Positions 24,735 through 36,566 of a DNA stretch of 64,000 nt are shown here, in pieces (the first letter of the stretch is position 1; every line of letters begins with the position of its first letter). Source of the DNA: Dendrocalamus latiflorus. Its lineage: Eukaryota; Streptophyta; Magnoliopsida; Poales; Poaceae. A program made the position numbers and the translations under genes. The notes beneath the pieces were generated by a model, which was given only the letters and a program-made list of their open reading frames with translations, was not told where the DNA came from and ran no database searches. The stretch is taken from positions 17,014,620-17,078,619 of the forward strand of contig CM029617.1 of NCBI GenBank assembly GCA_017311315.1, in the 5' to 3' direction.

Positions 24735-27700
24735 ATAAATCCATACAAAATAAGAATAAGGCATCTAGGGGAATAACCAGTAAATGGGGAATAGAAATAT
24801 ATATGTACAAATAGAGATAATAGCAAAAGGAAATTGAACCAAAATTTCAGGTATTAAAACCAATAATTTTAATTAGGAAATAGAAATTCAAATTCAAGAT
24901 TTAAAAATTTGAAAACTGCTAGAGCTTCTCATTTTCTCATTCTTTTATCTCTCTCTCACTCCCATGTGGGTCCCCCTACTTTTCTTTCTCCCTCTCCCTT
25001 TCCTCTCTTTTCCCCCGAGCACCTGCTCCTTCCTCCCTTTCTCTATTTCTTTTACCTCCTCCTTCCTCCGCCTTTCATTTCCTGTGGACGAGCTCCATCC
25101 GCGTCGCCGCTGCCTTCTGCCCGGTCACGTCCCCTCCACCGTCACTTCCCCTCCACTCGGACCCGTCGCAGTCAGCCCTCCGCGCCCGCGCCATCTCTGC
25201 CGCGCGCAGCTCCCCACAGCCCCGTGGCAGCCATGCGCCGCGCCTCCCCTGCTGTCGCCCACGGTTTTGCCCGCGCTGCCCACCGATTCCCTATCTCCCC
25301 GTGAGTATAACCAGCTCCTGCGCCACTCCTCTTTCTTTCCTCACTCTTTCCCCCTCCCGATTTCCTCCTCTCCTCTCCAAGCCGAGCGCCCACGTCTGAG
25401 AGCCGCCGTGCTGCCTCCTCGCCGCCCGGCCGCTCCGGTGAACATCCACCGCTCCAATCATGTCCGAACATCCCTCCATCCCCCGTGTACCTTCCCTCCG
25501 GTCCAATTGGAAAAGCACAAGTCGAGCTCGCCGGATTTTCTATTTTCGCCCTTGCCGGCCGTCGCCGCCATTCCCACCGCCGCCACCTCCTCGGTCGATT
25601 CCGCTCCGATTACTTGCGGTGGGAGAATCTCCTCGACGCCCCGAAGCTTCCCCAAGTGCCGGCCACGGCCCCCCGCCACCCCAGCTCGCCGGCACCGTGC
25701 GCCTCCGCTACCCGATCCCGCCTCACGCTGCCAGCCGACTCCGGAACCTCCCCGACCCAACCGGCAGCATGGTGAGCATCACTTGGACTCCCTTATGCTC
25801 ACGCGCACGTTGATTGCCGTCCTCTCCTACGCCAGTGCCACCGCCCCTTTACACCCTCATCGTCGGCCGCTTCCATCACCGCCCATCCGCCTCGCCGCCG
25901 CTCCGACCACTGCGCCTCCACCCCAAGCTACCTCCTGCTCCGGGCAACCCATTTTGCCAAGTACCACCGCATCCCCGACCGCCCCTCACCGGCGCTGCCG
26001 TCTGCCATGGCCGCCCGCGCCTGTCCTCTGTTCTGGCCGTCCACTCCAGCTATTTAGCATTTCATTCCTTCAGTAAGTCAAGTAACACCCCTTGCCCACT
26101 TGGCTACCCGAGCAAACAATTAACACCTACCCAGCCGAGGTCTTGAGTTCGAATCCTTCGGCTGCATAATTTTTCCCTACATTTTCATTCCATTTTTGCA
26201 ACCCTTTTTGATTAATAAAAATCAAAGAAAGTTTGAGAATAATTTATAAAATTTAACTAGAATAAAAATGAGATTATTTAAGACTTAAATTTGGATTAGC
26301 TCATATATGATTAATTATATGGTTTGAATAATTTTCCAAAAGATGTATTATTAATTAAAGATATTGATAAAGGCATTATGATTTCGATTAAATATCCAAA
26401 TTTAATAGAGATTACCCATAGTTAAAATTAAGATATTAGCCCAATAATTAAAATGCTAACATTAGATAAACCCTGATGGTGGGTTTTGCTAGTAAGGGAA
26501 TATTGAAAGATAACCTTGTAAGACAGGCCTTGCTAGATGAATAAATTTTTAATTAAAGCTAATAACAACTAAAATGTAGAGACCTTCTAAGTAAATGCAT
26601 ATATAAGCATCTATATGAGTATATAAATAAGAGGTCATAATAATATACATGTGTTACAATAAAGCACCCCTAGGTCATCGGATGATTAAAAGTAACCTAC
26701 CTAGTGTAGCTATGTAAATAATAGTCATCACTAGCGTGTCATCAATAAATAAATATCAACCATAGATTTAATCGAATATTGATATTAAAGTGTAACCTGG
26801 TATGGCATGCTCGGTCCTAGATAAATAAATTTAAATAACAAAAGTAATAATAGTAACTAAAATGTACATAAGATATCTACGATGCCTAACCCAAAGGGCA
26901 TCTTTAGCTAAATTCATGTTGGCGTGTCTATTAAAATCCCTAGGTCATTTGTAATTAAAATAATCTCACCATTCGGCATATTAAAGAACAAGGTAATGTT
27001 AGCACAACCTAAAATCATACATCTCGAATTGCTAAAAATATAAACTATAAGATTATTTGAGATTTAATAATAGATTAAATATATATAAGTAGCTAATGTA
27101 ATTGGAACAAAAGGCTTAGGAAAAGTTAGGCATAATCTAAGGAAGCTAATAAAATTGAAATAAGGATTTAGGGAGTTTATGTATGATATAAATTCGGATT
27201 AGATGTCATGATAAATAATTAGTGTAACTTTAATATTTACATTGTAAACCTAATTATATATTAAGGCATTAATAAGAAGAAGCAGCCTTTGGATAAATGA
27301 GTATAATTAATAAAAATGGCCCTCAATTAACATGTAAGCATATATGCCCCAATATTTATCAGGCCGCCATTAAGCAAATCTCAGCAATATATTTCATTAA
27401 ATAACAATAATGAGATATTACCTTGTACGATAATCTCTGCCTAGATAAATAAATCTAAATTAAATATTGAGCCCTTGCTATTTATCTTAATCTAATTAAT
27501 AAGTAAAGGCCTACATCAGAGATTATTCTAAAACTTAATAAAGATATCCAAGTGTTATAATACTTTCGACTAAAAGACTTATAGAATAAGTACAGATCTC
27601 ATCCATCAGTCTAGTTTGCTTTTACCATAACCTAAGTTACAAGGAATACCTACCCAGCCAGACTCGCACTTCGATACATAAGTCTAACCTAACTCATGGA

Positions 27701-29808
27701 ACTTCCTTGATAAATACGAAAATAATAAAAGAGGTTATTAATAAAAAGATCGAACCTCGTCTTTCTCCAATCGGCTATGTTTGGCCACTTCTTTTCCAAA
27801 GTAAATAATCCCTGTAGATACTTCCTCACTTATGATCCCTTATTATCCTAAAATTTTCCCTCACGGTAAAGCTATTCAAATAACTCGTTCTCTCACTCAA
27901 ACCCAGCTACTGCTGTGTTTGCAACACACTAAGCCGAATCATCCTCCTATTCTCAAACCATAATAAATGCATAATTTAAAGTAAATTGACCATTTAAAGT
28001 ATATGGATTAATTTGGATCTTTTGAGTTATTTGCCTTTATTTGTATTCAGTTATTTAGCACGTAATTAGATATCGGAGTCCTGAAGATCCAGCGGATCAA
28101 ACGAGGTCAAGCTCAAAGTGAAGATAGAGACCGAAGCTCAAGAAAGCATTGTGTGAGCTCAAGATCGCGGTAAACCGCGCAAGGCGAGTCAATACTTTGA
28201 TCATGTTGAACCTACGTTTTCTGCAAATTACTTTGATTTAAATTATCAAATTGCATGCTGTTATGTTTATGAAAATACATGTTTAATTCAATAATCTAGT
28301 TATGTGCCTATTGTTTACCTTGGATAATATTACCCCTCCTTTGGAATATTTGAATGTGCGAACCTTGTCGCCCTAGCAAAATTATAATGGTAACTCTTGA
28401 AAATAAGTCCCTAATTATATGGCATGCTTAGTTTTGCTTAGGTACTCATGGGCGCGAGAGCGCCCAAGCATCATTTTTAATCCTGAGAAAAATTGGTTGG
28501 GCAGTCATGGTGGTAATGACTGGTGTATGTTGGATATGGTTATTTTATATTCCCAAAAACCTCAAATTGCTTATTTATCTGAGCGGATGGCTTGGGGGCT
28601 GGTATGTGGTGCGGTGGGAGCACAAATTATGGAGTGTGGTAGATGGTAGAACCGCTCAGATAATACTAAGGACTGAATCTTGTGATGACCTCCTGATGTA
28701 AACAGTACAACCACAAGTCTATAATGGGTACGACCTAGCTGAATAACTTGCAAGGGTTTAGTTCAGATATCACCGAGGAAAGTGGGTGCCAGGGTGTACT
28801 GGTTTACTCACAATGAGGCACAGGGTGTACTGTACTCGCACGGTGCAAGAGGGGGCTTCTGACTGTGGTGGTGTAACCCTTCAGCGGTGAAACCTCAGCG
28901 TGGGTGGTGTCTAGCTAGATCGGAGTAAGGTAAAGACTTTGTGATAAATTATCTGGGTCTTATGCCTAAGGAAGCATGTTGGCAAAAAGGATAGTTCATC
29001 TCTTGTGGTGAAAGTGTACCAACTCTGCAGAGTCAAAACTATTCGAATAGCCGTGCCCACGGTCATGGGCAGACATGGGAACTTACTCGAGTTAATTCTA
29101 TTTAAAAATGTTTGGAAAATGGGAATGGAAACTTGAAGGGCGAAGGACTGCCCTGGTTTGGAATTGTCCTGGGCGTCGTCCTAGTGGTAAGTTAAGCGGC
29201 TATAACGCTGAAGAAATTGCTATATGGTGCAGATGCCATGTAACGGTGGATGGAATCTGAATCGATATTAATAATGCATTTCCTTGTACATTATGATTTG
29301 GTTCAAACTGCTAGGTCTTAGGGATTTTTAAGTAATTGTATTCAAAAGCACTCTGCGCAAAAATAAAATAACCCGAGCCTTCCTTTGATAAGCCATGCAT
29401 ACTATTTAATTGCATTCTGTGTATTGGCTCGCGGAGCACGGGGTCGGAGTGCTCATGCTCGCTTTTGCGACAAAATTCAGAATTAAGAAATCAAATCACC
29501 TCGCCTCAACAACAAGATTGGACAAGCTAGCCGAGAAGATGAAGATGTCAAGGGCTAGGTCGCGAACCTCCAGTTGGCTGCCTGTGGACATGTCCTGAAG
29601 GTCCCACCTGTGTGCTTCGTTCTTCCGCTGCTGCAATTTAATGATTTCGGCCTAATCGGCCCATGAGTAAGTTTACTATTACATTTACGCTTTCGCATGA
29701 TATGTATTTTGATATTCAGAACTGTAAACTGTGAGCACTATCTACTGATCCAGGGAATAGTGCAGTAAATCACAGAGGAATCCGGATGTTAATATCTGGG
29801 CTCTTACA
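24361..29808 (+). mobile_element. 5.4-kb solo LTR of a TGTAACATCC-type gypsy element
   Basis: It starts TGTAACATCC, ends GGCTCTTACA, and is flanked by the perfect 5-bp duplication GTGCT (24356-24360 and 29809-29813). No internal coding region and no second LTR copy were found inside, hence a solo LTR. Its 3' third is an inverted match to the LTR it sits in (28080-29800 against 30640-29840). An AT-rich stretch of about 1.8 kb (26200-28050) has no counterpart in the host LTR. It contains an AT microsatellite at 24687-24731. Confidence 0.8.
24687..24731. repeat. (AT)n microsatellite
   Basis: About 22 uninterrupted AT units near the 5' end of the 5.4-kb solo LTR. Confidence 0.95.
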
Positions 29809-30061
29809 GTGCTCCTGTGTCCCTGTCTCTGTTTGATATTTGCGAGAGTGAGCACTCCAACCCCGTGCTCCGCAAGCCAACACACAGAATGCAAATATAT
29901 AACATGCATGGCTTGTCAATGGAAATGCATAGGGCTATTTTGTTTTGCCAATGAGTGCTTTTGAATACAATTACTTAAAATTCCCTATGACCTAGCAGGT
30001 TTGAAATCACATTTTTAAACCATTCGTTGTAATAATCCATGTAATCATTGTTTTCCATATT

Positions 30062-30297
30062 TATGGCATCACACCATATCCCATTCTTGGCATCGCACCA
30101 AGTGTTGCATATGACATCGCACCATATGCTTATTGTTGGCATCACACCAACTAACCTTATGGCATCGCACCATAAGTTACCTCTTGGCATCGCACCAAGG
30201 GCGGCGTATGACATCGCACCATACGCTAATTGTTGGCATCGCACCAACAATACATATGGCATCGCACCATATGTGGCTTATGACATCACACCATAAG
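30062..30297. repeat. tandem array of ten short hairpins with a constant loop
   Basis: Ten units with a period of 23-25 bp. Each has a perfect inverted repeat of 4-7 bp around a 9-nt loop of consensus RCATCRCAC. Stems differ from unit to unit yet stay paired: TATG/CATA, CTTG/CAAG, GCATATG/CATATGC, GTTG/CAAC, CTTATG/CATAAG, CTTG/CAAG, GCGTATG/CATACGC, ATTGTTG/CAACAAT, ACATATG/CATATGT, CTTATG/CATAAG. ATG-type and TTG-type stems alternate through the first nine units. The array lies within the LTR of the minus-strand gypsy element. Confidence 0.92.
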
Positions 30298-32578
30298 TTT
30301 CCCATCATATTCATAATAGTTTGAAGGGCATTCCTTGGGGCATTAGTGTCACCCCAAGTAGCTAGCTCCTAAGCATGTTATATAATTAGGGACTTAATTT
30401 GTGAAATCATATGTTAATTCTTACTATGGCAACAAGGTTCACATTTCCAAGTACGGCAAGGAGAATAATTCACAATAGCAATAACAGGGTATATCTAACT
30501 TGCTGAAATCAAACATATCATATTTCATGAAATAGTAGCATGCAAGTTGATAATTTAAAAGGAAATAGCTTTGAAATGCTGGGTTCAATATGATCAAAGT
30601 GTTGACTCGCTTGGGTCGCTAGTGTCCGGTTTTGGGCTGTTGGGACTGTTGTCGTCTGCTGCCTCCTCTTGCTGGGCCTCGAATGCTATATACGTTGCGC
30701 AAAATTTTTGGACAAAAATTAGCAAATCATGCAAACCATAATTGAAAATTCAAATGAACTCAAAAATTTATGGTTTTGGTTCCATTAGACAGATCTTGAA
30801 TTTAGACGAATTTACAAATTTGTTTCATTCAATTTGGAGTTAAAATGAAAAAGTTATAATCAGTCAAAGTTCTCTGTCCCGGTCAAATCCACAATTACTA
30901 AAATCCTGACATGTGGGGTCCATTGTCAGCCTCTGGTCTCTATTTCGATTTTCCATTTTATTTTTCTTTTATATCTTCTGTGCTACTGACATGTGGGTCC
31001 AGCTATTGTTCAGTACGGGTTTCTCTTAGGTATGTCACTGACCAGTGGGGCCCAGTGGTTAGTGGGCGGCTCCAACTGCAGCGGCTGACAGGTGGGGCCC
31101 ACCTGTCAGTACGGGGAAAAATAGAAAAAGCTCAACCCAGCGCTGCGGAGCCGAAGGCTCGAACGCGTGCGGCTGGGGAGCGGGGGAGGGAAAGAGTGAG
31201 CGCGCTAGCCAAGTGAGCGGGGAGGCGTTGCCTACCCATAAAGGGTAGATAACCCTTTTAAGGGATACCTACGGAAGGGGACGGGCAGCAGCAGACGGAG
31301 GCGTCGGTGGCCGGCGGCGAGGGACAGTCGGAGGGGTCCGGGGGAGTGGCAAAACGCGACGCCGGGGTTGCGGTGATGCTGGTGGTGGTGGCGACAGAGG
31401 CTGAGGTGCGCCGGAGGTAGGCCGGCAGCGTGCGGTGACGGCGGCTCGGGGAGGTGCTCGGTGACGGCGAACCACAGGCGACGGGGAGCTCAAGCGAGGG
31501 TCAGGGAAGCCTCGCGGTGCTTCGGAGACGGTCCTAGCACGAGGAATTAGGCTCTGGTGCAGTAGAACAGTGGGGAGTTAGGTCGCCGGAGTTGGGGGGA
31601 GAAATGGCTCGCCGGCGGCTACGGGGCACGGGCGCTCGATTACCTTCGGGAGAATGGAGAGGGCGACGTGGGGAACCCAACGGAGGGCTCGGTCCCTTTT
31701 ATAGGCGGCCGGGTGAAGCTGGCAATGGGCGGGTGGCGTTCGGTCTTGTCGGAGCAGGTGGCGGTGGCAGACGCTGACGCAGGCGGCGTAATGGCCAGGC
31801 AAAGCTGCGACGCGCCTCCCCTCGTGCGGTCTCCTCAGCTCTTACTGCCTCCCACACACGGACGAAGCGCAGACGACCAGCGCCACGTGGCCGTGCCGAA
31901 GCGACCGGGCGGAGGGAAACCGCGGGTGGTGGCGCCGTACCGGGGGCGGAGGCGGCGAAACCAGGGGCGGCAGCGGCCTCACAGGCTTTCCCACCAGGCG
32001 ACGGGACGGCTCGGGCAGAGTTGGCGGAGGCATGAACGCCACGGGGGAGAAAGCTTCTGAGCGAGGCGCACGCTCGGTCGCGCGGGGAGAAGGAGGAAGA
32101 CGCTGGCGCGAGGCGGGGCCAGCGGCAGCGAGAGAACGGGCACGGCCCGAGTGCCAGGGAGAGAGAACAGGCGCAGGGAATCGCTGGGCCGGGGTGATGG
32201 CCGGCCCGGCTCCCTTGCAAAAATCTATTTTTTTGTTTTGTTTTTTGTTGCTTTACATTTCTTGCTATATTTTGGGTTATCTTTGGTACAAATTCAATAT
32301 AAATTCTAGATTTTATCTTAAGTTCCTCCCTCCTAATTTCTGGTCATCTTTTCAGATTCTTAATTACAATTTAAAATTGCTTCCTTAATTGTATATTTTC
32401 TTTTTATTTCAAATTTTGGGAACCTTAACCAGAAATTCTTGAAGAACCACCATGAAATCCAAATCCAAAAATGAAATATATTGCAAAGTATTTCAAGGGC
32501 TCCATAATTTACAATTTCTAATTTTTCGGGATGTTACAAACCTACCCCCTTAAAAGAATCTCGACCCCGAGATTCAAC

Positions 32579-33636
32579 TTAACTAGCGAACAGGTCGGGG
32601 TAATCTCTTCGTAGCTGGTCATCGCGCTCCCAGGTGGCTTCTTTCTTCGAGTGATGACTCCACTGCACTCGACATATGCGGGTGGTTTGATTTCTTGTCT
32701 TTCTTTCCACCGTGTCTAAGATCTTAATTGGACGCTCCTTGTAGGTCAGATCACTCTCGAGCTCGATGGCTTCTAAAGGGGCTTGGTCTTTCGGCACTCG
32801 TAGACATTTCTTGAGATGTGACACATGGAAGACATTGTGGACTTCGGACAGGTTTGAGGGTAACTCCAGTTGATAGGCAACTTCTCCTTTCTTAGCTATA
32901 ACTTGGAATGGCCCGACATAACGCGGGGTAAGCTTGTCCTTGACCTTGAATCGCTTAACTCCACGCAGGGGCGACACTTTCAGGTAGACGTAGTCTCCGG
33001 CTTCAAAACTTAATGGCCTACGCCTCTTATCTGCGTAACTCTTTTGCCTGGACTGAGCTGCCAACAGTCGATCTCTGATAAGGCGAACTTTTTCTTCAGC
33101 TTGCCTTAAAGCTTCTGGCCCAAGACGTAGTTTTCCCCTACTTCTGACCAATGGAGAGGAGTTCGGCATTTCCTCCCATATAAGGCTTCAAAGGGTGACA
33201 TCTTCAGGCTAGCTTGGTAGCTGTTGTTGTAGGCGAACTCGGCATACGGAAGACATCTGTCCCAATCCTTCGAGAAGTCCAATGCACATGCCCTAAGCAT
33301 ATCTTCTAGTATTTGATTGACTCTCTCGGTTTGCCCGTCTGTTTGGGGGTGATAGGCGGTACTGAAATCCAAATAGGTACCAAGGGCTTCATGAAGGCTG
33401 GCCCAAAATGCGAGGTGAATTGAGAACCTCGATCCGAGATTATCCGTTTTGGCACTGCATGCAAACTCACTATGCGGGACATATATAACTCGGCTAGTTT
33501 GTCTCCTTTGTAGGTGGTCTTGACAGGAATGAAATGGGCAACCTTGATCAACCTGTTGATTACCACCCATATGGAGTCATATCCTAACTTGGTCCTTGGT
33601 AGTCCAGTGATAAAATCCATCCCAACTTGGTAGTAC
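32579..33636 (-). pseudogene. integrase C-terminal part of a truncated Ty3/gypsy polyprotein
   Basis: Minus-strand pol end of a chromovirus-like element. 33620-33400 encodes the integrase core start (MDFITGLP, first catalytic Asp) and the second Asp in SDRGSQFT. After a frameshift near 33410, 33400-33110 encodes the block with the third catalytic residue (QTDGQTERVNQ) and FEALYGRKCRTPL. After another frame change, 33120-32579 encodes the C-terminal domain with GDYVYLKVSPLRG and the chromodomain-like ending EATWERDDQL. The stop lies just upstream of the polypurine tract. Everything N-terminal (gag, protease, reverse transcriptase) is missing: the element breaks at about 33636. Several residues are conserved but the reading frame is not, so it is dead. 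Confidence 0.88.
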
Positions 33637-35062
33637 TCACTATGCCTTACGGATCACAAGCAAACATACGTGTATAAGGTTAGACACCTAGGATCGATCC
33701 AAGATAGAACCCGGACAAGTAGCTCGCATGACGGTGAAGCATGCCATCCGAGCGCTCGCTCCTCAAAGCCACCGTGCTAGCCAACTACTGAGCAAGTACC
33801 GCAAAATGTAAGGAGGGCCTTATTTGCTGGATTGGGTTGGACTGCTGCACGTCACACTACAGGCTCCCATTGTGTGGGCCGTTTGCTCAATCTTACGTAT
33901 CACCAGTCCTTTTGGGCTAGAAACTTCGGGGCAGACGATTCTTAGCTGTCCACAATGATCAACCAGCATCCCAAAATTATCTATGAAACCTTCCTGAAGG
34001 CGTTACGGATGGTGCCAACAATTTACCAACAATCTTCAGTTCTTCACTGATATCACAACTTAGAAAACAGCTGAGAGTACGTCCGCTTCTGCCTGGACGA
34101 TCGTTTTAACTGAATTGTGACAATTTGACTTCTTAATACAAAGACACACAGCTCAGCTGTCGTGCGTGTTCTCGGAAAAAAAACCTAACTGGGTAACAGG
34201 TGCAGGCGCAAGGCATAATTGATGATCGGAGAGCTGAAATTGCTTCCTGTTGAGTAAATTACGACTGAGCTCGTTGTGCACAAGGATCCAGGAGAAATCA
34301 TTGTGCTTTAGCAACAGTTTACCCAGGTATGTTTTAGGACTTATCATATAATAAAGTCAGATAAATTATTTAGCTCATAAGTTAGATAAATTGTTTAGCT
34401 CATAAGTTAGAACAGCTTGCCAATTTATATTGCGACGCATATAGTGTTTGGACAGTTAATTGAAATAATAAAAATCCTAGTCCAGCACACAAGTTCATAC
34501 CTAGCTGCAATCTTCTAAATAAGGAGGTCTGCCTGCCTATCATTCAATTGAATAAACCTACGATTTAACTGAAACAATGTTGGTGAACCAAGTATTAGCC
34601 CAAAATTCTCTTTTCTTTGTATACTCATTCTCTAACCCTCCCCTGACAAGTATCCACACCGATGCCCGTTGACCAACTGACACCTGCGGCAAGTACTACT
34701 ATAGTACGTAGTAGTCGTCGCCCTTTATTTTGCCTGCCTGTCGATGAACAGAAAACAACATTGTGCATGCCAAGCACTAACCCTGCCAAGAACCATTAGT
34801 TAGACTAACCACAAGATGCCATTATTCAGATCATTCAAAACAACAAGCTGGCAAATCAGCAGGAACTGCACAAGATAATATTCTTCATGCCTAGCTACAT
34901 GCGTACCACAAACTCCCCAATTCAACCTGAAATCAATTTTCCGCTACTTATATCATATGTACCCTCTGAATTCTTGCCAAGTCGTCAAACAAGCGGATAC
35001 TCATCAATTCCATAAGGAAAGATACATACTTACACACACACACTACAAGGTAGAGGGAAGAA
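33637..35062. other. upstream region of the XTH gene
   Basis: No gene recognised. A TATA-like string (ACTTATATCATA) lies about 120 bp before the start codon (about 34945). The ORFs here are short and featureless. Confidence 0.4.
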
Positions 35063-36566
35063 ATGGAGAGCTCGACGAAGGCTCTCCTTGCCGCCGTCAC
35101 CTTGGCGGTCGTGCTGGAGCTGGGGATCGTCGGCGCAAACTTCCAGGACGAGTGCGACATCACGTGGGAGCCGCAGAACGCCAAGATGACGGAGGGAGGA
35201 AACCACCTCACGCTCTCCCTTGTCAGCAACTCCTCAGGTAAACATCTGATTGCTTCCTTCTTGCAAGGAGTACCTCCCTTGCCAAGAAGTACATATCTTT
35301 TAGAATGTGTGTAGTCAAACGTTGACAACTAATTTACACAAAAACATTTCGATTGTTCGTGTGAAACTAGTGTCATTAGATTTGTCATCAAAAGTATTTC
35401 ACAATATTTTTTACTAAATCTAGAAAAGTAATTGTCAGATATTTGTTCCTTTAATACACAACTTAAGTACTCCAGTAAGAACAAACATCCATAATCCGAC
35501 ATTCTGAAACGCTTCAACAAGTCATCAGGCTGTATGCTCCTCCACACTACTAGTATTGAATTAAGGGTAGTTATTAGTTCTTAAACTTGAAGAATAAACT
35601 TCACGAATACACTGATATCTCATTCTTTTCTCTGCGCTCATGCCATCAGGCTGTATGCTCCGGACCAAGAAACAGTTCATCTACGGCAGCGTCTCCACTT
35701 TGATCAAACTGGTCAAGGGCAACTCGGCCGGCACCGTCACCACGTACTACGTGAGTCCAACAACCAAATTTATAAAAAAGCCGCGAGTTCCATCTCTCAG
35801 TTCAATTCCTCTTGTACGTTAGACATTCATAATAATTTGATGGCATAGTAATCAATGAACAGACGTCGTCCGTCGGCGGCAACCACGACGAGATCGACTT
35901 CGAGTTTCTCGGCAACGAGACCGGCCAGCCGTACACCTTCCACACAAACGTCTTCGCCGACGGCGTCGGCCAGAAGGAGATGCAGTTCCGCCCGTGGTTC
36001 GACCCCACCGCCGACTTCCACAACTACACCATCTTCTGGAACCCCTGCATGATCGTGTAAGCCATTCATATACATTATACATCGCCCCATAGATTAACTA
36101 AACATATGGTTCATCCGGCTGAGATTGATTGACCGGCTCCTCGCCATGCATGCCTTGCAGGTGGTTCGTGGACAGCATCCCGATCCGCGTGTTCCGCAAC
36201 CACGAGAGCGAGGGCGTGCCGTTCCCGACGCAGCGGCCGATGTACACCTTCTCGAGCATCTGGGCGGCGGAGGACTGGGCGACGCAGGGCGGCCGCGTGA
36301 AGACTGACTGGAGCAAGGCGCCGTTCGTCGCCGAGTACCGCGGCATCAGCCTCCGGGTCTGCGAGTGCTCCAGCGGCGCCGCCTGCTCGCAGAGCTGCGC
36401 GTCGTCCAACAACTGGTACGCCGCGCCGGAGCTGTGCCGGCTCACCGACGAGCAGCTGCGCCAGCTGCGGGCGGTGCAGCTCGGCTACACCATCTACGAC
36501 TACTGCGCCGACGCGAAGAGTAACAACGGCCAGATGCCGCCCGAGTGCAACATGCCGCAGTACTGA
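35063..36566 (+). CDS. xyloglucan endotransglucosylase/hydrolase (GH16), four exons
   Basis: Secreted wall enzyme that cuts xyloglucan and rejoins the end to another chain (or to water). Exons: 35063-35237, 35650-35750, 35863-36056 and 36161-36566, all GT-AG, giving 291 residues, the usual XTH length. A hydrophobic signal peptide spans residues 1 to about 25 (cleavage likely after GIVGA). The catalytic motif HDEIDFEFLGN is at 100-110, with nucleophile Glu102, Asp104 and acid/base Glu106. The N-glycosylation site N-E-T that typically follows is at 110-112. The C-terminal XET_C region is cysteine-rich (CECSS..., QSCASSNNWY, YDYCAD, PPECNMPQY). All key residues are intact. The start codon is the only one giving a signal peptide. 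Family and exon layout are secure; I did not assign a numbered XTH symbol. Confidence 0.96.

Larger units (their letters stand above)
23952..32538 (-). mobile_element. 3' LTR of a minus-strand Ty3/gypsy element, split by a nested solo LTR
   Basis: On the minus strand the LTR starts TGTAACATCCCG at 32538, right after a purine tract (AAGGGGGTAGGTT), and ends GGGTCCGACA at 23952. It is interrupted by 24361-29808, so the true LTR is 32538-29809 plus 24360-23952, about 3.1 kb. Removing the insert leaves a collinear match with the plus-strand LTR. It contains a GC-rich section (31100-32220) and the hairpin array at 30062-30297. Confidence 0.78.

Noticed and set aside
24964..26076. 370-codon open frame, plus strand
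   Set aside because: Proline/serine/arginine-rich without domains, in the C-rich middle of a solo LTR; overlapping frames on both strands are equally open. A composition effect.
26130..26175. tRNA-like T-arm string GAGTTCGAATCC
   Set aside because: The flanking stem does not pair, and no D-arm, anticodon arm or acceptor stem could be placed.
30048..30324. possible CRISPR-like array (regular 24-bp repeats)
   Set aside because: Plant DNA; units are contiguous hairpins without long unique spacers and lie in an LTR. Reported as a hairpin array instead.
31699..32220. 173-codon minus-strand frame
   Set aside because: Alanine/proline-rich text in the GC-rich part of a gypsy LTR.
23947..33641. target duplication for the truncated gypsy element as a whole
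   Set aside because: The right end is a truncation inside integrase, so no matching flank is expected or found.
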